64,000 nt of DNA from Pristionchus mayeri (lineage: Eukaryota > Nematoda > Chromadorea > Rhabditida > Neodiplogasteridae): contig BTRK01000006.1 of NCBI GenBank assembly GCA_036245805.1, positions 8,163,613-8,227,612 on the forward strand, read 5' to 3'. Position numbers and translations under genes: made by a program. The notes under the pieces are model-generated. The model saw only the letters and a list, made by a program, of their open reading frames with translations, had not been told where the DNA came from and searched no databases. Below, piece by piece: positions 11,584 through 25,072 of the stretch. Position 1 is the first letter of the stretch. Each line of letters opens with the position of its first letter.

Positions 11584-12447
11584 TATGGGCAAGGCGATTA
11601 GCATGTACTGTATAATGATGTCGTTCAGTGACCGATTCAACAGGGAGTGTTGAGGAAAGAACAGTTGAGTGGAAACACATTTGTTCTTTATTCATGTTAA
11701 CAACAATTGTGTTATGATAGAAATTTTAGATTTAACAAAAGATCACTTTCAGCAGTACTAAAAATATCACTTCTCTGACCTGACATTTCATGGCTTCACG
11801 ATCATATGATCACCGGGCAGTCACGATATGGAACAATAGGTCGCTCAGAACCATTTCCAAAAAAAATATAATCTACTCCGCGCATTTGGCGAACTTATTC
11901 ATGATTAGGCTGCAATCTCGAAGAGCTAAGAAATAATTCGGAATATTTCCTGCAGTATTTATTACAACAATGTCAGTAGCACTAAATTGCGATTGTATTT
12001 AACAAGTGATGTTTTTCACCGTTAAAAAGTACGAGATCAGTAAGCTATACGTTTCTGTAATTTATGACGAATGAAAACACTGATGATCTCTACCTCAGTT
12101 AGTGAATCCACAGGAGTAGCGAGGACGGAGTGTGGATAAGGAAGAAGAAGTACTGGACTTGTGTATCAGGTGAGGGAGCACTCTCTGGATCGCGAATGAC
12201 ATCTCGCCGAATGAGAGTGTATTTATATTTTTTGTCTGAAGTCGGCGACGCCTTACTGAAACCATCGAGCGCCGTTTCCCTATTAGATGAGGATGAGGCA
12301 CAAGTGTGCCTGGTTGGTGGACGATTCGATTGAGAAGTACCTTGGTTCTCTCCTTTCCTGTTTTATCGATTAAACATTTGTGAGATGCATGAAATGTGAT
12401 GAAGAGAACGAAGCTCAAATCTTTTTTTTTTGTAAACTTCAAAATAA
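11584..12447. other. No gene recognised
   Basis: Overlapping opposite-strand open frames around 12095-12442 (up to 115 codons, minus strand) have no recognisable domain and no intron or promoter support. I see no repeat partner for this interval. Confidence 0.3.
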
Positions 12448-15250
12448 GATTGTCAAAAAATTATTTTAAAAAAATTGCAGATCTAAAGAGGTTTTAAAAT
12501 GTTTTTTCTTCGGATTCCCCACATTACTATTTTTGTTTTTATTTGATTTTAACGACGAACGCAGAGTAGAATTGCACCTGAAGTGGTTCACTAGACTATA
12601 GAGCACTGTCGAAACTCAAATGTTTGGGGTTTAATACGAATTTTGGTTTTTTAGATAGTGTGCTTCGCGCCGCTGTCAATCGTTTAAAACGACTTGAGGA
12701 TTACGGGAGGGAGCATTTTAAAGATTCTCCATTATCTTTAAAGTTCTTATTTCACCTACCGCTGGACAAACTCCAGGGAACAAGGCGACTGGAGATGACA
12801 TTTAAAAAGTGAGGAATGGATAATGTGTTTGCAAATCCAATAGACACTAAATGCTCGTGCAATTTTATGATATTACATGGGGAATACATTAGTTCCATGG
12901 GCGCTTCGCCTTCTATCCGCTGTCAAGTTCTTCAATGAAATAATCAATGAGTGCGACTGCTGTAGGAGAGGTATGTACAACTACATCATGTGAACGGCCA
13001 ATTGTGAATCATTAAAACGAAAAGCGTATACTGGAACAGAATTAGTAGTTTTACAAAGTGACGGTGTAAAGCGCATCTCACGGGTGCACTCGTTTTGGAC
13101 ATTGCATCTGAAATTGCTTAAATTTCATGTGCGCAGGCAATCAGTTGCGCTGTAACTATTTAAAATTGAGGCTGTTGCCGTCACTCTTGTTTCGTCGTTA
13201 ACTACAGTGAGTCTGCAATGTGCGGCAGAGGAGCAGCGACTAAGGTTTGGTCTAGCAGGTGCAATAGCGCTGGTGAGATACTTTTGTAAATTGCCATTGA
13301 CCTCGATAAATTATCGTTTTGATTGAACAGTCAACGCTATCATCGCACTCATAAATCTACCGACTTTGTTGAAACTCTGAAACATCACTCTTTTCTGATG
13401 GTTGTATTTTCAACAGATTCAATTAAATTTAATTTTTTTTCTCAATTCATTGCATGCTATGCATCTCATCATACGATTTCACTTTTCATTTATCTAATAC
13501 ATTATTTCTCAGCCGCCGTACGAGTTTAATCGACTGCGATGCAGCAGCTACGGAGGGGATCATTGCTGCGGATCCTGCCTGAGAAGCTAGAGAAGTTTTG
13601 TTTAAATTTTTAACGTCGGATTTTATTTTGCTACTAACTGCGAATCTGAATAGGGAGTTTATAACTGCGAATCTGAATAGGGAACATATGCTCAATATTC
13701 AAAACCCACCGGATCAATTGTGCCAAAAAATGAGTAAGGTGGATTTGTGAGCACGATAAAGGCGGACAATTGGTCGAACGGTGACTGCTCGGATATCATC
13801 TAATCATGAAACAACGAAATACCTGTTCGGAATTTCCAATTATTTTTATTCAAAAGTTTGTTACTTTCTGATATTGTATTTCTTTTATTACGCAATTGGC
13901 CTAATATAAGCATAAATAACAAAAATGTGTATTCGAAAAATGTGTAGCCTCCTCGCTCTTCACTAGTCCTCGCTGACCAGTACGTGAGGACGGCAGCAGA
14001 CCGCAAGTGATACTGCAATTAAGTAGCCGGCTATTTGATTCGTATCGGAGCAACCATTAAATGAAGTAGCAAAATAAAATCCGACGTTAAAAATTTAAAC
14101 AAAACTTCTCTAGCTTCTCAGGCAGGATCCGCAGCAATGATCCCCTCCGTAGCTGCTGCATCGCAGTCGATTAAACTCGATTAAACTGAGAAATAATGTA
14201 TTAGATAAATGAAAGGTGAAATCGTATGATGGGAGATGCATAGCATGCAATGAATTGAGAAAAAAAATTAAATTTAATTGAATCTGTTGAAAATACAACC
14301 ATCAGAAAAGAGTGATGTTTCAGAGTTTCAACAAAGTCGGTAGATTTATGAGTGCGATGATAGCGTTGACTGTTCAATCAAAACGATAATTTATCGAGGT
14401 CAATGGCAATTTACAAAAGTATCTCACCAGCGCTATTGCACCTGCTAGACCAAACCTTAGTCGCTGCTCCTCTGCCGCACATTGCAGACTCACTGTAGTT
14501 AACGACGAAACAAGAGTGACGGCAACAGCCTCAATTTTAAATAGTTACAGCGCAACTGATTGCCTGCGCACATGAAATTTAAGCAATTTCAGATGCAATG
14601 TCCAAAACGAGTGCACCCGTGAGATGCGCTTTACACCGTCACTTTGTAAAACTACTAATTCTGTTCCAGTATACGCTTTTCGTTTTAATGATTCACAATT
14701 GGCCGTTCACATGATGTAGTTGTACATACCTCTCCTACAGCAGTCGCACTCATTGATTATTTCATTGAAGAACTTGACAGCGGATAGAAGGCGAAGCGCC
14801 CATGGAACTAATGTATTCCCCATGTAATATCATAAAATTGCACGAGCATTTAGTGTCTATTGGATTTGCAAACACATTATCCATTCCTCACTTTTTAAAT
14901 GTCATCTCCAGTCGCCTTGTTCCCTGGAGTTTGTCCAGCGGTAGGTGAAATAAGAACTAAAGATAATGGAGAATCTTTAAAATGCTCCCTCCCGTAATCC
15001 TCAAGTCGTTTTAACGATAGACAGCGGCGCGAAGCACACTATCTAAAAAACCAAAATTCGTATTAAACCCCCAAACATTTGAGTTTCGACAGTGCTCTAT
15101 AGTCTAGTGAACCACTTCAGGTGCAATTCTACTCTGCGTTCGTCGTTAAAATCAAATAAAAACAAAAATAGTAATGTGGGGAATCCGAAGAAAAAACATT
15201 TTAAAACCTCTTTAGATCTGCAATTTTTTTAAAATAATTTTTTGACAATC
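12448..15250. repeat. 2.8-kb palindrome
   Basis: The left arm (12448 to about 13637) and right arm (about 14064-15250) are near-identical reverse complements separated by a 0.43-kb spacer; there are a few substitutions and small indels near 12680-12740 and their mirror. The spacer contains a DR3-like segment (13795-13990). The right arm stops two bases before a run of N, so its true end is unknown. The arm also contains DR1 landmarks (12930-13010). A diverged single copy of the outer part of the arm is at about 43100-43725. Confidence 0.9.
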
Positions 15251-15252
15251 AC

Positions 15253-15752
15253 NNNNNNNNNNNNNNNNNNNNNNNNNNNNNNNNNNNNNNNNNNNNNNNN
15301 NNNNNNNNNNNNNNNNNNNNNNNNNNNNNNNNNNNNNNNNNNNNNNNNNNNNNNNNNNNNNNNNNNNNNNNNNNNNNNNNNNNNNNNNNNNNNNNNNNNN
15401 NNNNNNNNNNNNNNNNNNNNNNNNNNNNNNNNNNNNNNNNNNNNNNNNNNNNNNNNNNNNNNNNNNNNNNNNNNNNNNNNNNNNNNNNNNNNNNNNNNNN
15501 NNNNNNNNNNNNNNNNNNNNNNNNNNNNNNNNNNNNNNNNNNNNNNNNNNNNNNNNNNNNNNNNNNNNNNNNNNNNNNNNNNNNNNNNNNNNNNNNNNNN
15601 NNNNNNNNNNNNNNNNNNNNNNNNNNNNNNNNNNNNNNNNNNNNNNNNNNNNNNNNNNNNNNNNNNNNNNNNNNNNNNNNNNNNNNNNNNNNNNNNNNNN
15701 NNNNNNNNNNNNNNNNNNNNNNNNNNNNNNNNNNNNNNNNNNNNNNNNNNNN
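15253..15752. other. Assembly gap (500 N)
   Basis: Exactly 500 N, a conventional placeholder for a gap of unknown size. Frames that appear to run through it are artefacts. Confidence 0.99.
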
Positions 15753-15755
15753 GTC

Positions 15756-16097
15756 CGAAAAGCCACTGATTTTTTTTGAATAGGCAGATGTAGCTTCTCA
15801 AGACGCGTCGAGCTCCCATATCTCGGGGGATAACTTAGTGTCTATAGGTTAAACGTTTTGAGATGATTTGAACTTATTTTTCTGTGCAAGCGCGAATGCC
15901 GTGCAAGCGCGAACGAATGACGAGAAATGAGAGGGCGAACAATGGAATTATCTGTTGAAAAATAAGTTCAAATCATCTCAAAACGATTTAACCGATAGAA
16001 ACTAAATTATCCACCGAGATATGGGAGCTCAAACCCCTTAATCGACGCGTCTTGATAAGCTACATCTGCCTATTCAAAAAAAATCAGTGGCTTTTCG
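15756..16097. repeat. 342-bp foldback
   Basis: Arms 15756-15882 and 15956-16097 are imperfect inverted copies (CGAAAAGCCACTGATTTTTT mirrored at the right end). The loop contains a short direct repeat of GTGCAAGCGCGAA. The left end begins within four bases of the N gap. Confidence 0.85.
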
Positions 16098-16454
16098 AGC
16101 GCTTTTTGAGATAAATTGAGTTGAATGTCACACGAACATATCGCTAAATGAGGCTAAATGAAATATATGCGTGGATAGAGCATGAAAAGTTATTCTGGGA
16201 ACAGAAAAATGGACTATCTACGTAATTTTTGAATCACATAACAGAGCTCCAAAGTCGGAAGCGCGCAGCCGACCGGTGCAGCAGCTCGATGAAGAGCAGC
16301 CTCTGAGACTATTCCAATCAGAGGGGTGTTAGGCGAGCATGGGAGACCTCAAAAACGTCGAAAAACCCGAAACCAAAAAGTGGCTCCTTTGCCAGAATCC
16401 AGTCATGAGTCGATTCTCTCGTAATAGGCGTGATATGAGAGCCTCTCTGAGAGG
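16098..16454. other. No gene recognised
   Basis: Spacer between a foldback and the satellite block. It contains AGAGCATGAAAAGTTAT at about 16177, a core also found in the satellite unit and near 33390. Confidence 0.4.
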
Positions 16455-17331
16455 ATTCACCATAGGCCGTACAACGAAAAATAAAGTTCTGATTTTAAGA
16501 TCTCACTAGGGATAACTTTTCACGCAGAGTTCGAAAATTGACCTTAGAAAGCCGTATCTCTGACTCCTCATTTCCTGTGGCACGCCTCAACGGCGAGGTC
16601 AGTTTTTGTAAATCGTGAACGGCTACTCCAAACCTCCTACATGTATAGTAATTCTGACAGATCTCGATGAGATAAGCATTTTACTGTTGGAAGTGAAAAG
16701 CTAGCTCATCTGTGAAAAAAATTATGGAAAAAAAATTATGAAAAAATTATGACCAATTGAAGCCCTGAAAATTTTCGATGAAAGGTACAAAATAAAGTTT
16801 TTCATTCGATTCCTCGTTCGAAATTACCCCTACGGGCAAAATTTCGTTTTGATCGGCGTGAATATATGCATTGATTTTAACCTCCGAACAATGCTGAATC
16901 ATTGATTTTAGCATCTTCAGAGCGACGATTTTTTTTTGAAATGCCGTAATTGGCCCTCAGAATGATTTATAATTTCCAAATAACTTCAGTTGTGAATATT
17001 AAAATACCTTTGAGCGCATCAAAACTTATAATTTTGTCACTACGATCATTCAAAATGATTAACAGGTCAAAATTTTCAAATTGGAAAAACTGCTTCAACT
17101 TATGCTTGTATCACCTCGTAACGTTGTAAAACACTCGCAAACAATGAAATACAGTTGTGAGGTACCAGGTTAATGGTATTTATGGTCACAGTAAAAAAAT
17201 GGGTTTTTTCATGTGGCATTGAGGATGTTGCCTTTTCGACACATCCCAAATGTCACTCTGATGTTTATTCATTTTCGCTAACTTTATGTTGTCCTTTTAA
17301 AAATATATTTTTTTTTTAAATATAAAATCAA
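16455..17331 (-). repeat. Inverted partial satellite unit bounding the array on the left
   Basis: About 16455-16885 is the reverse complement of the first roughly 410 bp of the satellite unit (17332-17740), diverged by several percent. The interval 16886-17331 is a unique spacer that acts as the loop of this foldback. Confidence 0.85.
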
Positions 17332-20300
17332 TGCATATATTCACACCGATCAAAACGAAATTTTGCCCCTAGGGGTAATTTCGAACGAGGAATCGAATGA
17401 AAAACTTTATTTTGTACCTTTCACCGGAAAATTTTTCAGGGCGTCAATTTGGTCATATTTGTTTTCATAATATTTGCCATAATTTTTTTCACAGATGAGC
17501 TAGCTTTTCACTTCCAACATTAAAAATGCTTATCTCATCGAGATCTGTCAGAATTACTATACATGTAGGAGGTTTGGAGTAGCAGTTCACGATTTACAAA
17601 AACTGACCTCGCCGTTGAGGCGTGCCACAGGCAATGAGGAATCAGAGATACGGCTTTCTAAGGTCGATTTTCGAACTCTGCGTGAAAAGTTACCCCTGAG
17701 TAGATCTTAAAATCAGAACTTTATTTTTCGTTGTACGGCATATAGGTAGTAGTGCTTAGTTCTCTCAGATAGTCTCTCATATGACCCCTTCCATCCCCCT
17801 CTCCTCCTCAACTCTCCTCTCTGGTCAGCAGAATCGAGTAAGTGTTTAAAAAAATTAGCCAACATGTAATCGGTCTGGAGCAGTCGGTTTTGACTAACAT
17901 GAGAGGCTGCGGCACCATTCCGTGCTGAGGTTTGTGAACAAAAGACGCGCCAAGATGATCGATCAAGGTACCGCAGTCTGATTCGCGTGGATCGCGGTAT
18001 TAAAACCCGTTCTCTGTAAGAATGCAGGTAGGATGGCACAACTCTGACAAAATGGTCACCCGGAGCTCATACTTTGGGAACATGGCCCCTCTGGCCAAAG
18101 AACTTTTCAACCGGAAGCGTGACCCGAAATATCGATTTTGATCTACCGAAATCGATTTTTCAAATTTCAGATTTCTATGGCGTGCTATAGCGCATTCGAA
18201 AGAGCATGAAAAGTTATGTCAGAAGCTACAACGAAATCAGAATCCATCAACGTTGACGTCAGATAGAGCTCGAAGAGTGAACTTTTTCATCACTTTTGGT
18301 AGATAATGGCATGAATGCACATGAACATGTAGGTTGCACATCTCGAATTTAACAAATATTGTGTAGTTTTTAATGCTGAATAAAATGCACTCTTTGTGGT
18401 AGTCGATTTTTACGCTATAAGGACCGAAAATCGATGACACACTTCGAGACAAATTTTAGGAAACTTTATATTTCGATATCGTGCAATAGTTCATTCGAAA
18501 GAGCATGAAAAGTTATGTCATAAGCTACAAAAGAATTCAGAATCCATCAAAGTTGACGTCATTTAGACGAGATCATTTGAAATTCTTCATGCGAAGCGGC
18601 GTGAAGTATTTCGACTATATCATTTTAATTTTACATTTTGCTGACCTGGAATATCGAAATTCGAATTCTACACATAAAAATACGTCAGAAAATCCATAAA
18701 TTTTTCATTTTTCGAAGATACGTTGAAATTCGATTTTTTTCTGTTGAACCGCTGGCCAATGGCGAAAAAGTTGAAATCGAGAAATGTTTTGCCAAATGTA
18801 TTGCATATATTCACACCGATCAAAACGAAATTTTGCCCCTAGGGGTAATTTCGAACGAGGAATCGAATGAAAAACTTTATTTTGTACCTTTCACCGGAAA
18901 ATTTTTCAGGGCGTCAATTTGGTCATATTTGTTTTCATAATATTTGCCATAATTTTTTTCACAGATGAGCTAGCTTTTCACTTCCAACATTAAAAATGCT
19001 TATCTCATCGAGATCTGTCAGAATTACTATACATGTAGGAGGTTTGGAGTAGCAGTTCACGATTTACAAAAACTGACCTCGCCGTTGAGGCGTGCCACAG
19101 GCAATGAGGAGTCAGAGATACGGCTTTCTAAGGTCGATTTTCGAACTCTGCGTGAAAAGTTACCCCTAAGTAGATCTTAAAATCAGAACTTTATTTTTCG
19201 TTGTACGGCATATAGGTAGTAGTGCTTAGTTCTCTCAGATAGTCTCTCATATGACCCCTTCCATCCCCCTCTCCTCCTCAACTCTCCTCTCTGGTCAGCA
19301 GAATCGAGTAAGTGTTTAAAAAACTTAGCCAACATGTAATCGGTCTGGAGCAGTCGGTTTTGACTAACATGAGAGGCTGCGGCACCATTCCGTGCTGAGG
19401 TTGTGAACAAAAGACGCGCCAAGATGATCGATCAAGGTACCGCAGTCTGATTCGCGTGGATCGCGGTATTAAAACCCGTTCTCTGTAAGAATGCAGGTAG
19501 GATGGCACAACTCTGACAAAATGGTCACCCGGAGCTCATACTTTGGGAACATGGCCCCTCTGGCCAAAGAACTTTTCAACCGGAAGCGTGACCCGAAATA
19601 TCGATTTTTGATCTACCGAAATCGATTTTTCAAATTTCAGATTTCTATGGCGTGCTATAGCGCATTCGAAAGAGCATGAAAAGTTATGTCAGAAGCTACA
19701 ACGAAATCAGAATCCATCAACGTTGACGTCAGATAGAGCTCGAAGAGTGAACTTTTTCATCACTTTTGGTAGATAATGGCATGAATGCACATGAACATGT
19801 AGGTTGCACATCTCGAATTTAACAAATATTGTGTAGTTTTTAATGCTGAATAAAATGCACTCTTTGTGGTAGTCGATTTTTACGCTATAAGGACCGAAAA
19901 TCGATGACACACTTCGAGACAAATTTTAGGAAACTTTATATTTCGATATCGTGCAATAGTTCATTCGAAAGAGCATGAAAAGTTATGTCATAAGCTACAA
20001 AAGAATTCAGAATCCATCAAAGTTGACGTCATTTAGACGAGATCATTTGAAATTCTTCATGCGAAGCGGCGTGAAGTATTTCGACTATATCATTTTAATT
20101 TTACATTTTGCTGACCTGGAATATCGAAATTCGAATTCTACACATAAAAATACGTCAGAAAATCCATAAATTTTTCATTTTTCGAAGATACGTTGAAATT
20201 CGATTTTTTCTGTTGAACCGCTGGCCAATGGCGAAAAAGTTGAAATCGAGAAATGTTTTGCCAAATGTATTGCATATATTCACACCGATCAAAACGAAAT

Positions 20301-23103
20301 TTTGCCCCTAGGGGTAATTTCGAACGAGGAATCGAATGAAAAACTTTATTTTGTACCTTTCACCGGAAAATTTTTCAGGGCGTCAATTTGGTCATATTTG
20401 TTTTCATAATATTTGCCATAATTTTTTTCACAGATGAGCTAGCTTTTCACTTCCAACATTAAAAATGCTTATCTCATCGAGATCTGTCAGAATTACTATA
20501 CATGTAGGAGGTTTGGAGTAGCAGTTCACGATTTACAAAAACTGACCTCGCCGTTGAGGCGTGCCACAGGCAATGAGGAGTCAGAGATACGGCTTTCTAA
20601 GGTCGATTTTCGAACTCTGCGTGAAAAAGTTACCCCTAAGTAGATCTTAAAATCAGAACTTTATTTTTCGTTGTTACGGCATATAGGTAGTAGTGCTTAG
20701 TTCTCTCAGATAGTCTCTCATATGACCCCTTCCATCCCCCTCTCCTCCTCAACTCTCCTCTCTGGTCAGCAGAATCGAGTAAGTGTTTAAAAAACTTAGC
20801 CAACATGTAATCGGTCTGGAGCAGTCGGTTTTGACTAACATGAGAGGCTGCGGCACCATTCCGTGCTGAGGTTTGTGAACAAAAGACGCGCCAAGATGAT
20901 CGATCAAGGTACCGCAGTCTGATTCGCGTGGATCGCGGTATTAAAACCCGTTCTCTGTAAGAATGCAGGTAGGATGGCACAACTCTGACAAAATGGTCAC
21001 CCGGAGCTCATACTTTGGAACATGGCCCCTCTGGCCAAAGAACTTTTCAACCGGAAGCGTGACCGAAATATCGATTTTTGATCTACCGAAATCGATTTTT
21101 CAAATTTCAGATTTCTATGGCGTGCTATAGCGCATTCGAAAGAGCATGAAAAGTTATGTCAGAAGCTACAACGAAATCAGAATCCATCAACGTTGACGTC
21201 AGATAGAGCTCGAAGAGTGAACTTTTTCATCACTTTTGGTAGATAATGGCATGAATGCACATGAACATGTAGGTTGCACATCTCGAATTTAACAAATATT
21301 GTGTAGTTTTTAATGCTGAATAAAATGCACTCTTTGTGGTAGTCGATTTTTACGCTATAAGGACCGAAAATCGATGACACACTTCGAGACAAATTTTAGG
21401 AAACTTTATATTTCGATATCGTGCAATAGTTCATTCGAAAGAGCATGAAAAGTTATGTCATAAGCTACAAAAGAATTCAGAATCCATCAAAGTTGACGTC
21501 ATTTAGACGAGATCATTTGAAATTCTTCATGCGAAGCGGCGTGAAGTATTTCGACTATATCATTTTAATTTTACATTTTGCTGACCTGGAATATCGAAAT
21601 TCGAATTCTACACATAAAAATACGTCAGAAAATCCATAAATTTTTCATTTTTCGAAGATACGTTGAAATTCGATTTTTTCTGTTGAACCGCTGGCCAATG
21701 GCGAAAAAGTTGAAATCGAGAAATGTTTTGCCAAATGTATTGCATATATTCACACCGATCAAAACGAAATTTTGCCCCTAGGGGTAATTTCGAACGAGGA
21801 ATCGAATGAAAAACTTTATTTTGTACCTTTCACCGGAAAATTTTTCAGGGCGTCAATTTGGTCATATTTGTTTTCATAATATTTGCCATAATTTTTTTCA
21901 CAGATGAGCTAGCTTTTCACTTCCAACATTAAAAATGCTTATCTCATCGAGATCTGTCAGAATTACTATACATGTAGGAGGTTTGGAGTAGCAGTTCACG
22001 ATTTACAAAAACTGACCTCGCCGTTGAGGCGTGCCACAGGCAATGAGGAGTCAGAGATACGGCTTTCTAAGGTCGATTTTCGAACTCTGCGTGAAAAGTT
22101 ACCCCTAAGTAGATCTTAAAATCAGAACTTTATTTTTCGTTGTACGGCATATAGGTAGTAGTGCTTAGTTCTCTCAGATAGTCTCTCATATGACCCCTTC
22201 CATCCCCCTCTCCTCCTCAACTCTCCTCTCTGGTCAGCAGAATCGAGTAAGTGTTTAAAAAAATTAGCCAACATGTAATCGGTCTGGAGCAGTCGGTTTT
22301 GACTAACATGAGAGGCTGCGGCACCATTCCGTGCTGAGGTTTGTGAACAAAAGACGCGCCAAGATGATCGATCAAGGTACCGCAGTCTGATTCGCGTGGA
22401 TCGCGGTATTAAAACCCGTTCTCTGTAAGAATGCAGGTAGGATGGCACAACTCTGACAAAATGGTCACCCGGAGCTCATACTTTGGGAACATGGCCCCTC
22501 TGGCCAAAGAACTTTTCAACCGGAAGCGTGACCCGAAATATCGATTTTTGATCTACCGAAATCGATTTTTCAAATTTCAGATTTCTATGGCGTGCTATAG
22601 CGCATTCGAAAGAGCATGAAAAGTTATGTCAGAAGCTACAACGAAATCAGAATCCATCAACGTTGACGTCAGATAGAGCTCGAAGAGTGAACTTTTTCAT
22701 CACTTTTGGTAGATAATGGCATGAATGCACATGAACATGTAGGTTGCACATCTCGGATTTAACAAATATTGTGTAGTTTTTAATGCTGAATAAAATGCAC
22801 TCTTTGTGGTAGTCGATTTTTACGCTATAAGGACCGAAAATCGATGACACACTTCGAGACAAATTTTAGGAAACTTTATATTTCGATATCGTGCAATAGT
22901 TCATTCGAAAGAGCATGAAAAGTTATGTACTAAGCTACAAAAGAATTCAGAATCCATCAACGTTGACGTCATTTAGACGAGATCATTTGAAATTTTTGAT
23001 GCGAAACGACGTGAAGTTTTTCGACTATATCATTTTCATTTTACATTTTGGTGACCTGGGATATCGAAATTCGAATTCTACACATAAAAATACGTCAGAA
23101 AAT
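17332..23103. repeat. Tandem array of about four 1.47-kb units
   Basis: The same landmark (TCACACCGATCAAAACG) recurs at 17341, 18811, 20280 and 21750, giving periods of 1470, 1469 and 1470 bp. Units are nearly identical, differing by single substitutions and homopolymer changes; the fourth is incomplete and its last 190 bp (about 22915-23103) is diverged. Each unit contains an internal duplication about 295 bp apart (compare 18200 and 18497). Open frames of 71 and 108 codons recur because the units are copies; the 108-codon frame is broken by a one-base deletion in unit 2, so I do not treat it as a gene. Confidence 0.95.
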
Positions 23104-23920
23104 ACATTTGGCAAAACATTTCTCGATTTCAACTTTTTCGCCATTGGCCAGCGGTTCAACAGAAAAAATCGAATTTCAACGTATCTTCGAAAAATGAAAA
23201 ATTTATGGATTTTCTGACGTATTTTTATGTGTAGAATTCGAATTTCGATATTCCAGGTCAGCAAAATGTAAAATTAAAATGATATAGTCGAAATACTTCA
23301 CGCCGCTTCGCATGAAGAATTTCAAATGATCTCGTCTAAATGACGTCAACTTTGATGGATTCTGAATTCTTTTGTAGCTTATGACATAACTTTTCATGCT
23401 CTTTCGAATGAACTATTGCACGATATCGAAATATAAAGTTTCCTAAAATTTGTCTCGAAGTGTGTCATCGATTTTCGGTCCTTATAGCGTAAAAATCGAC
23501 TACCACAAAGAGTGCATTTTATTCAGCATTAAAAACTACACAATATTTGTTAAATCCGAGATGTGCAACCTACATGTTCATGTGCATTCATGCCATTATC
23601 TACCAAAAGTGATGAAAAAGTTCACTCTTCGAGCTCTATCTGACGTCAACGTTGATGGATTCTGATTTCGTTGTAGCTTCTGACATAACTTTTCATGCTC
23701 TTTCGAATGCGCTATAGCACGCCATAGAAATCTGAAATTTGAAAAATCGATTTCGGTAGATCAAAAATCGATATTTCGGATCACACTCCCGGTTGAAAAG
23801 TTCTTTGGCCCGAGGGGTCATGTTCCCAAAGTATGAGCTCCGGGTGACCATTTTGTCAGAGTTGTGCCATCCATAACCCCTTTCACTGCACTCTTACGGA
23901 GAACGGGATTTAAATATCAT
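23104..23920 (-). repeat. Inverted partial satellite unit bounding the array on the right
   Basis: The reverse complement of the second half of the unit (equivalent to about 18020-18800), nearly identical as far as about 23780 and more diverged to about 23920. It shares with unit 4 a G at the position where units 1-3 have A (TCTCGGATTT against TCTCGAATTT), so this arm and unit 4 have a common recent origin. Confidence 0.9.
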
Positions 23921-23926
23921 TTGTCT

Positions 23927-25072
23927 TATAACATGATATCTGAGAAAACCAAAATAAGCTTGGCAATAGCCGAAGATTCGAATTCCTTCTGACATCGACA
24001 ATAGGTAGTACTCGACGAGAGAAACATACGAGCGTCGGTAGAATTTCGATTAGCGTCCTCGCGCGCGGCGGCGTGGATATTCAAAGACAATACAGTAATC
24101 CTTGATTTTTTTAATATCGATTCCAATCACTGCGGCGGTAGAGGGGAATGAGTCGGCGAACAAATTCTAAGGCTTTTTTTGCTTCGGTGAATTTTTCGAT
24201 TAGATTCCATCTAACGCGGGAAATCGATAAATACTCTTTTACTTCCGACGTTTATTCAATTCCCCAAAAATTTTCCAAGAACAACCGGACTTTTTATTTT
24301 AGTTTTCGCATCTACTTGCACTAATACACATTCTATTAGAATATCACAATTTTTTAAAAATATGTATTTTGCTAAAAATAGAGAAATAGCTAAAAAAGTC
24401 GAATTATGGTGTAAAAACTACGGTAAGCGCTTTTCCCGAATTATCGAATTTCTCAGAAAACGGCATGTCTTCTGCGTTCTGGTTCAGTAAATGACAACGG
24501 CGACATCACTGGTGAAAGAAAATCAAACTTTTAATTAGAAATAAATGAGTTCGGGAAAAGCACTTACCGTAGTTTTTACACCATAATTCGACGTTTTAGC
24601 TATTTCTCTACGTTTAACAAAATACATATTTTTTTAAAAATAATGATATTCTAATAGAATGTGTATTAGTGCAAGTAGATGCGAAAACAAAATTAAAAAG
24701 TCCGGTTGTTCTTGAAAAATTTTTGGGGAATTGAATAAATGTCGGAAGTAAAAGTGGATTTATCGATTTCCCGCGTTAGATGGAATCTAATCGAAAAACT
24801 CACCGAAGTAAAAAAGTCTTAGAATTTGTTCGCCGACTCATTCCCCCTACCGCCGCAGTGATTGGAATCGATATAAAAAAAATCAAGGATTACTGTATTT
24901 TCTTTGAACATCCGCGCCGCCGCGCGCGCGGACGCTAATCGAAATTCTACCGACGCTCGTATATTTCTCTCATCGAGTACTACCTATTGGCGAAGTCAGA
25001 AGGAATTCGAATTTCAGCCACTGCCAGGACGCTGAAGAAATATGTCGATTTTCCCAGAAATCGTGTTTTATG
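23927..25072. repeat. Foldback element FB-A, copy 2
   Basis: Left arm 23927 to about 24441 and right arm about 24549-25072 are inverted copies around a centre near 24495. The outer parts resemble FB-A copy 1 (for example TAGATTCCATCTAACGCGGG against its counterpart at 1085-1105); the inner quarter differs from copy 1. It lies directly beside the satellite block. Confidence 0.85.

Noticed and set aside
15212..15819. Long open frames of 175-196 codons
   Set aside because: They run through the 500-N gap and contain no real codons over most of their length.
17713..22448. Recurring 108-, 71-, 64- and 62-codon frames as a tandem gene family
   Set aside because: They repeat because the DNA repeats; the 108-codon frame is disrupted in unit 2 by a one-base deletion, and frames occur on both strands without domains.
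16455..23920. CRISPR-like array
   Set aside because: Units are 1.47 kb without short direct repeats separated by unique spacers, and the context is eukaryotic.
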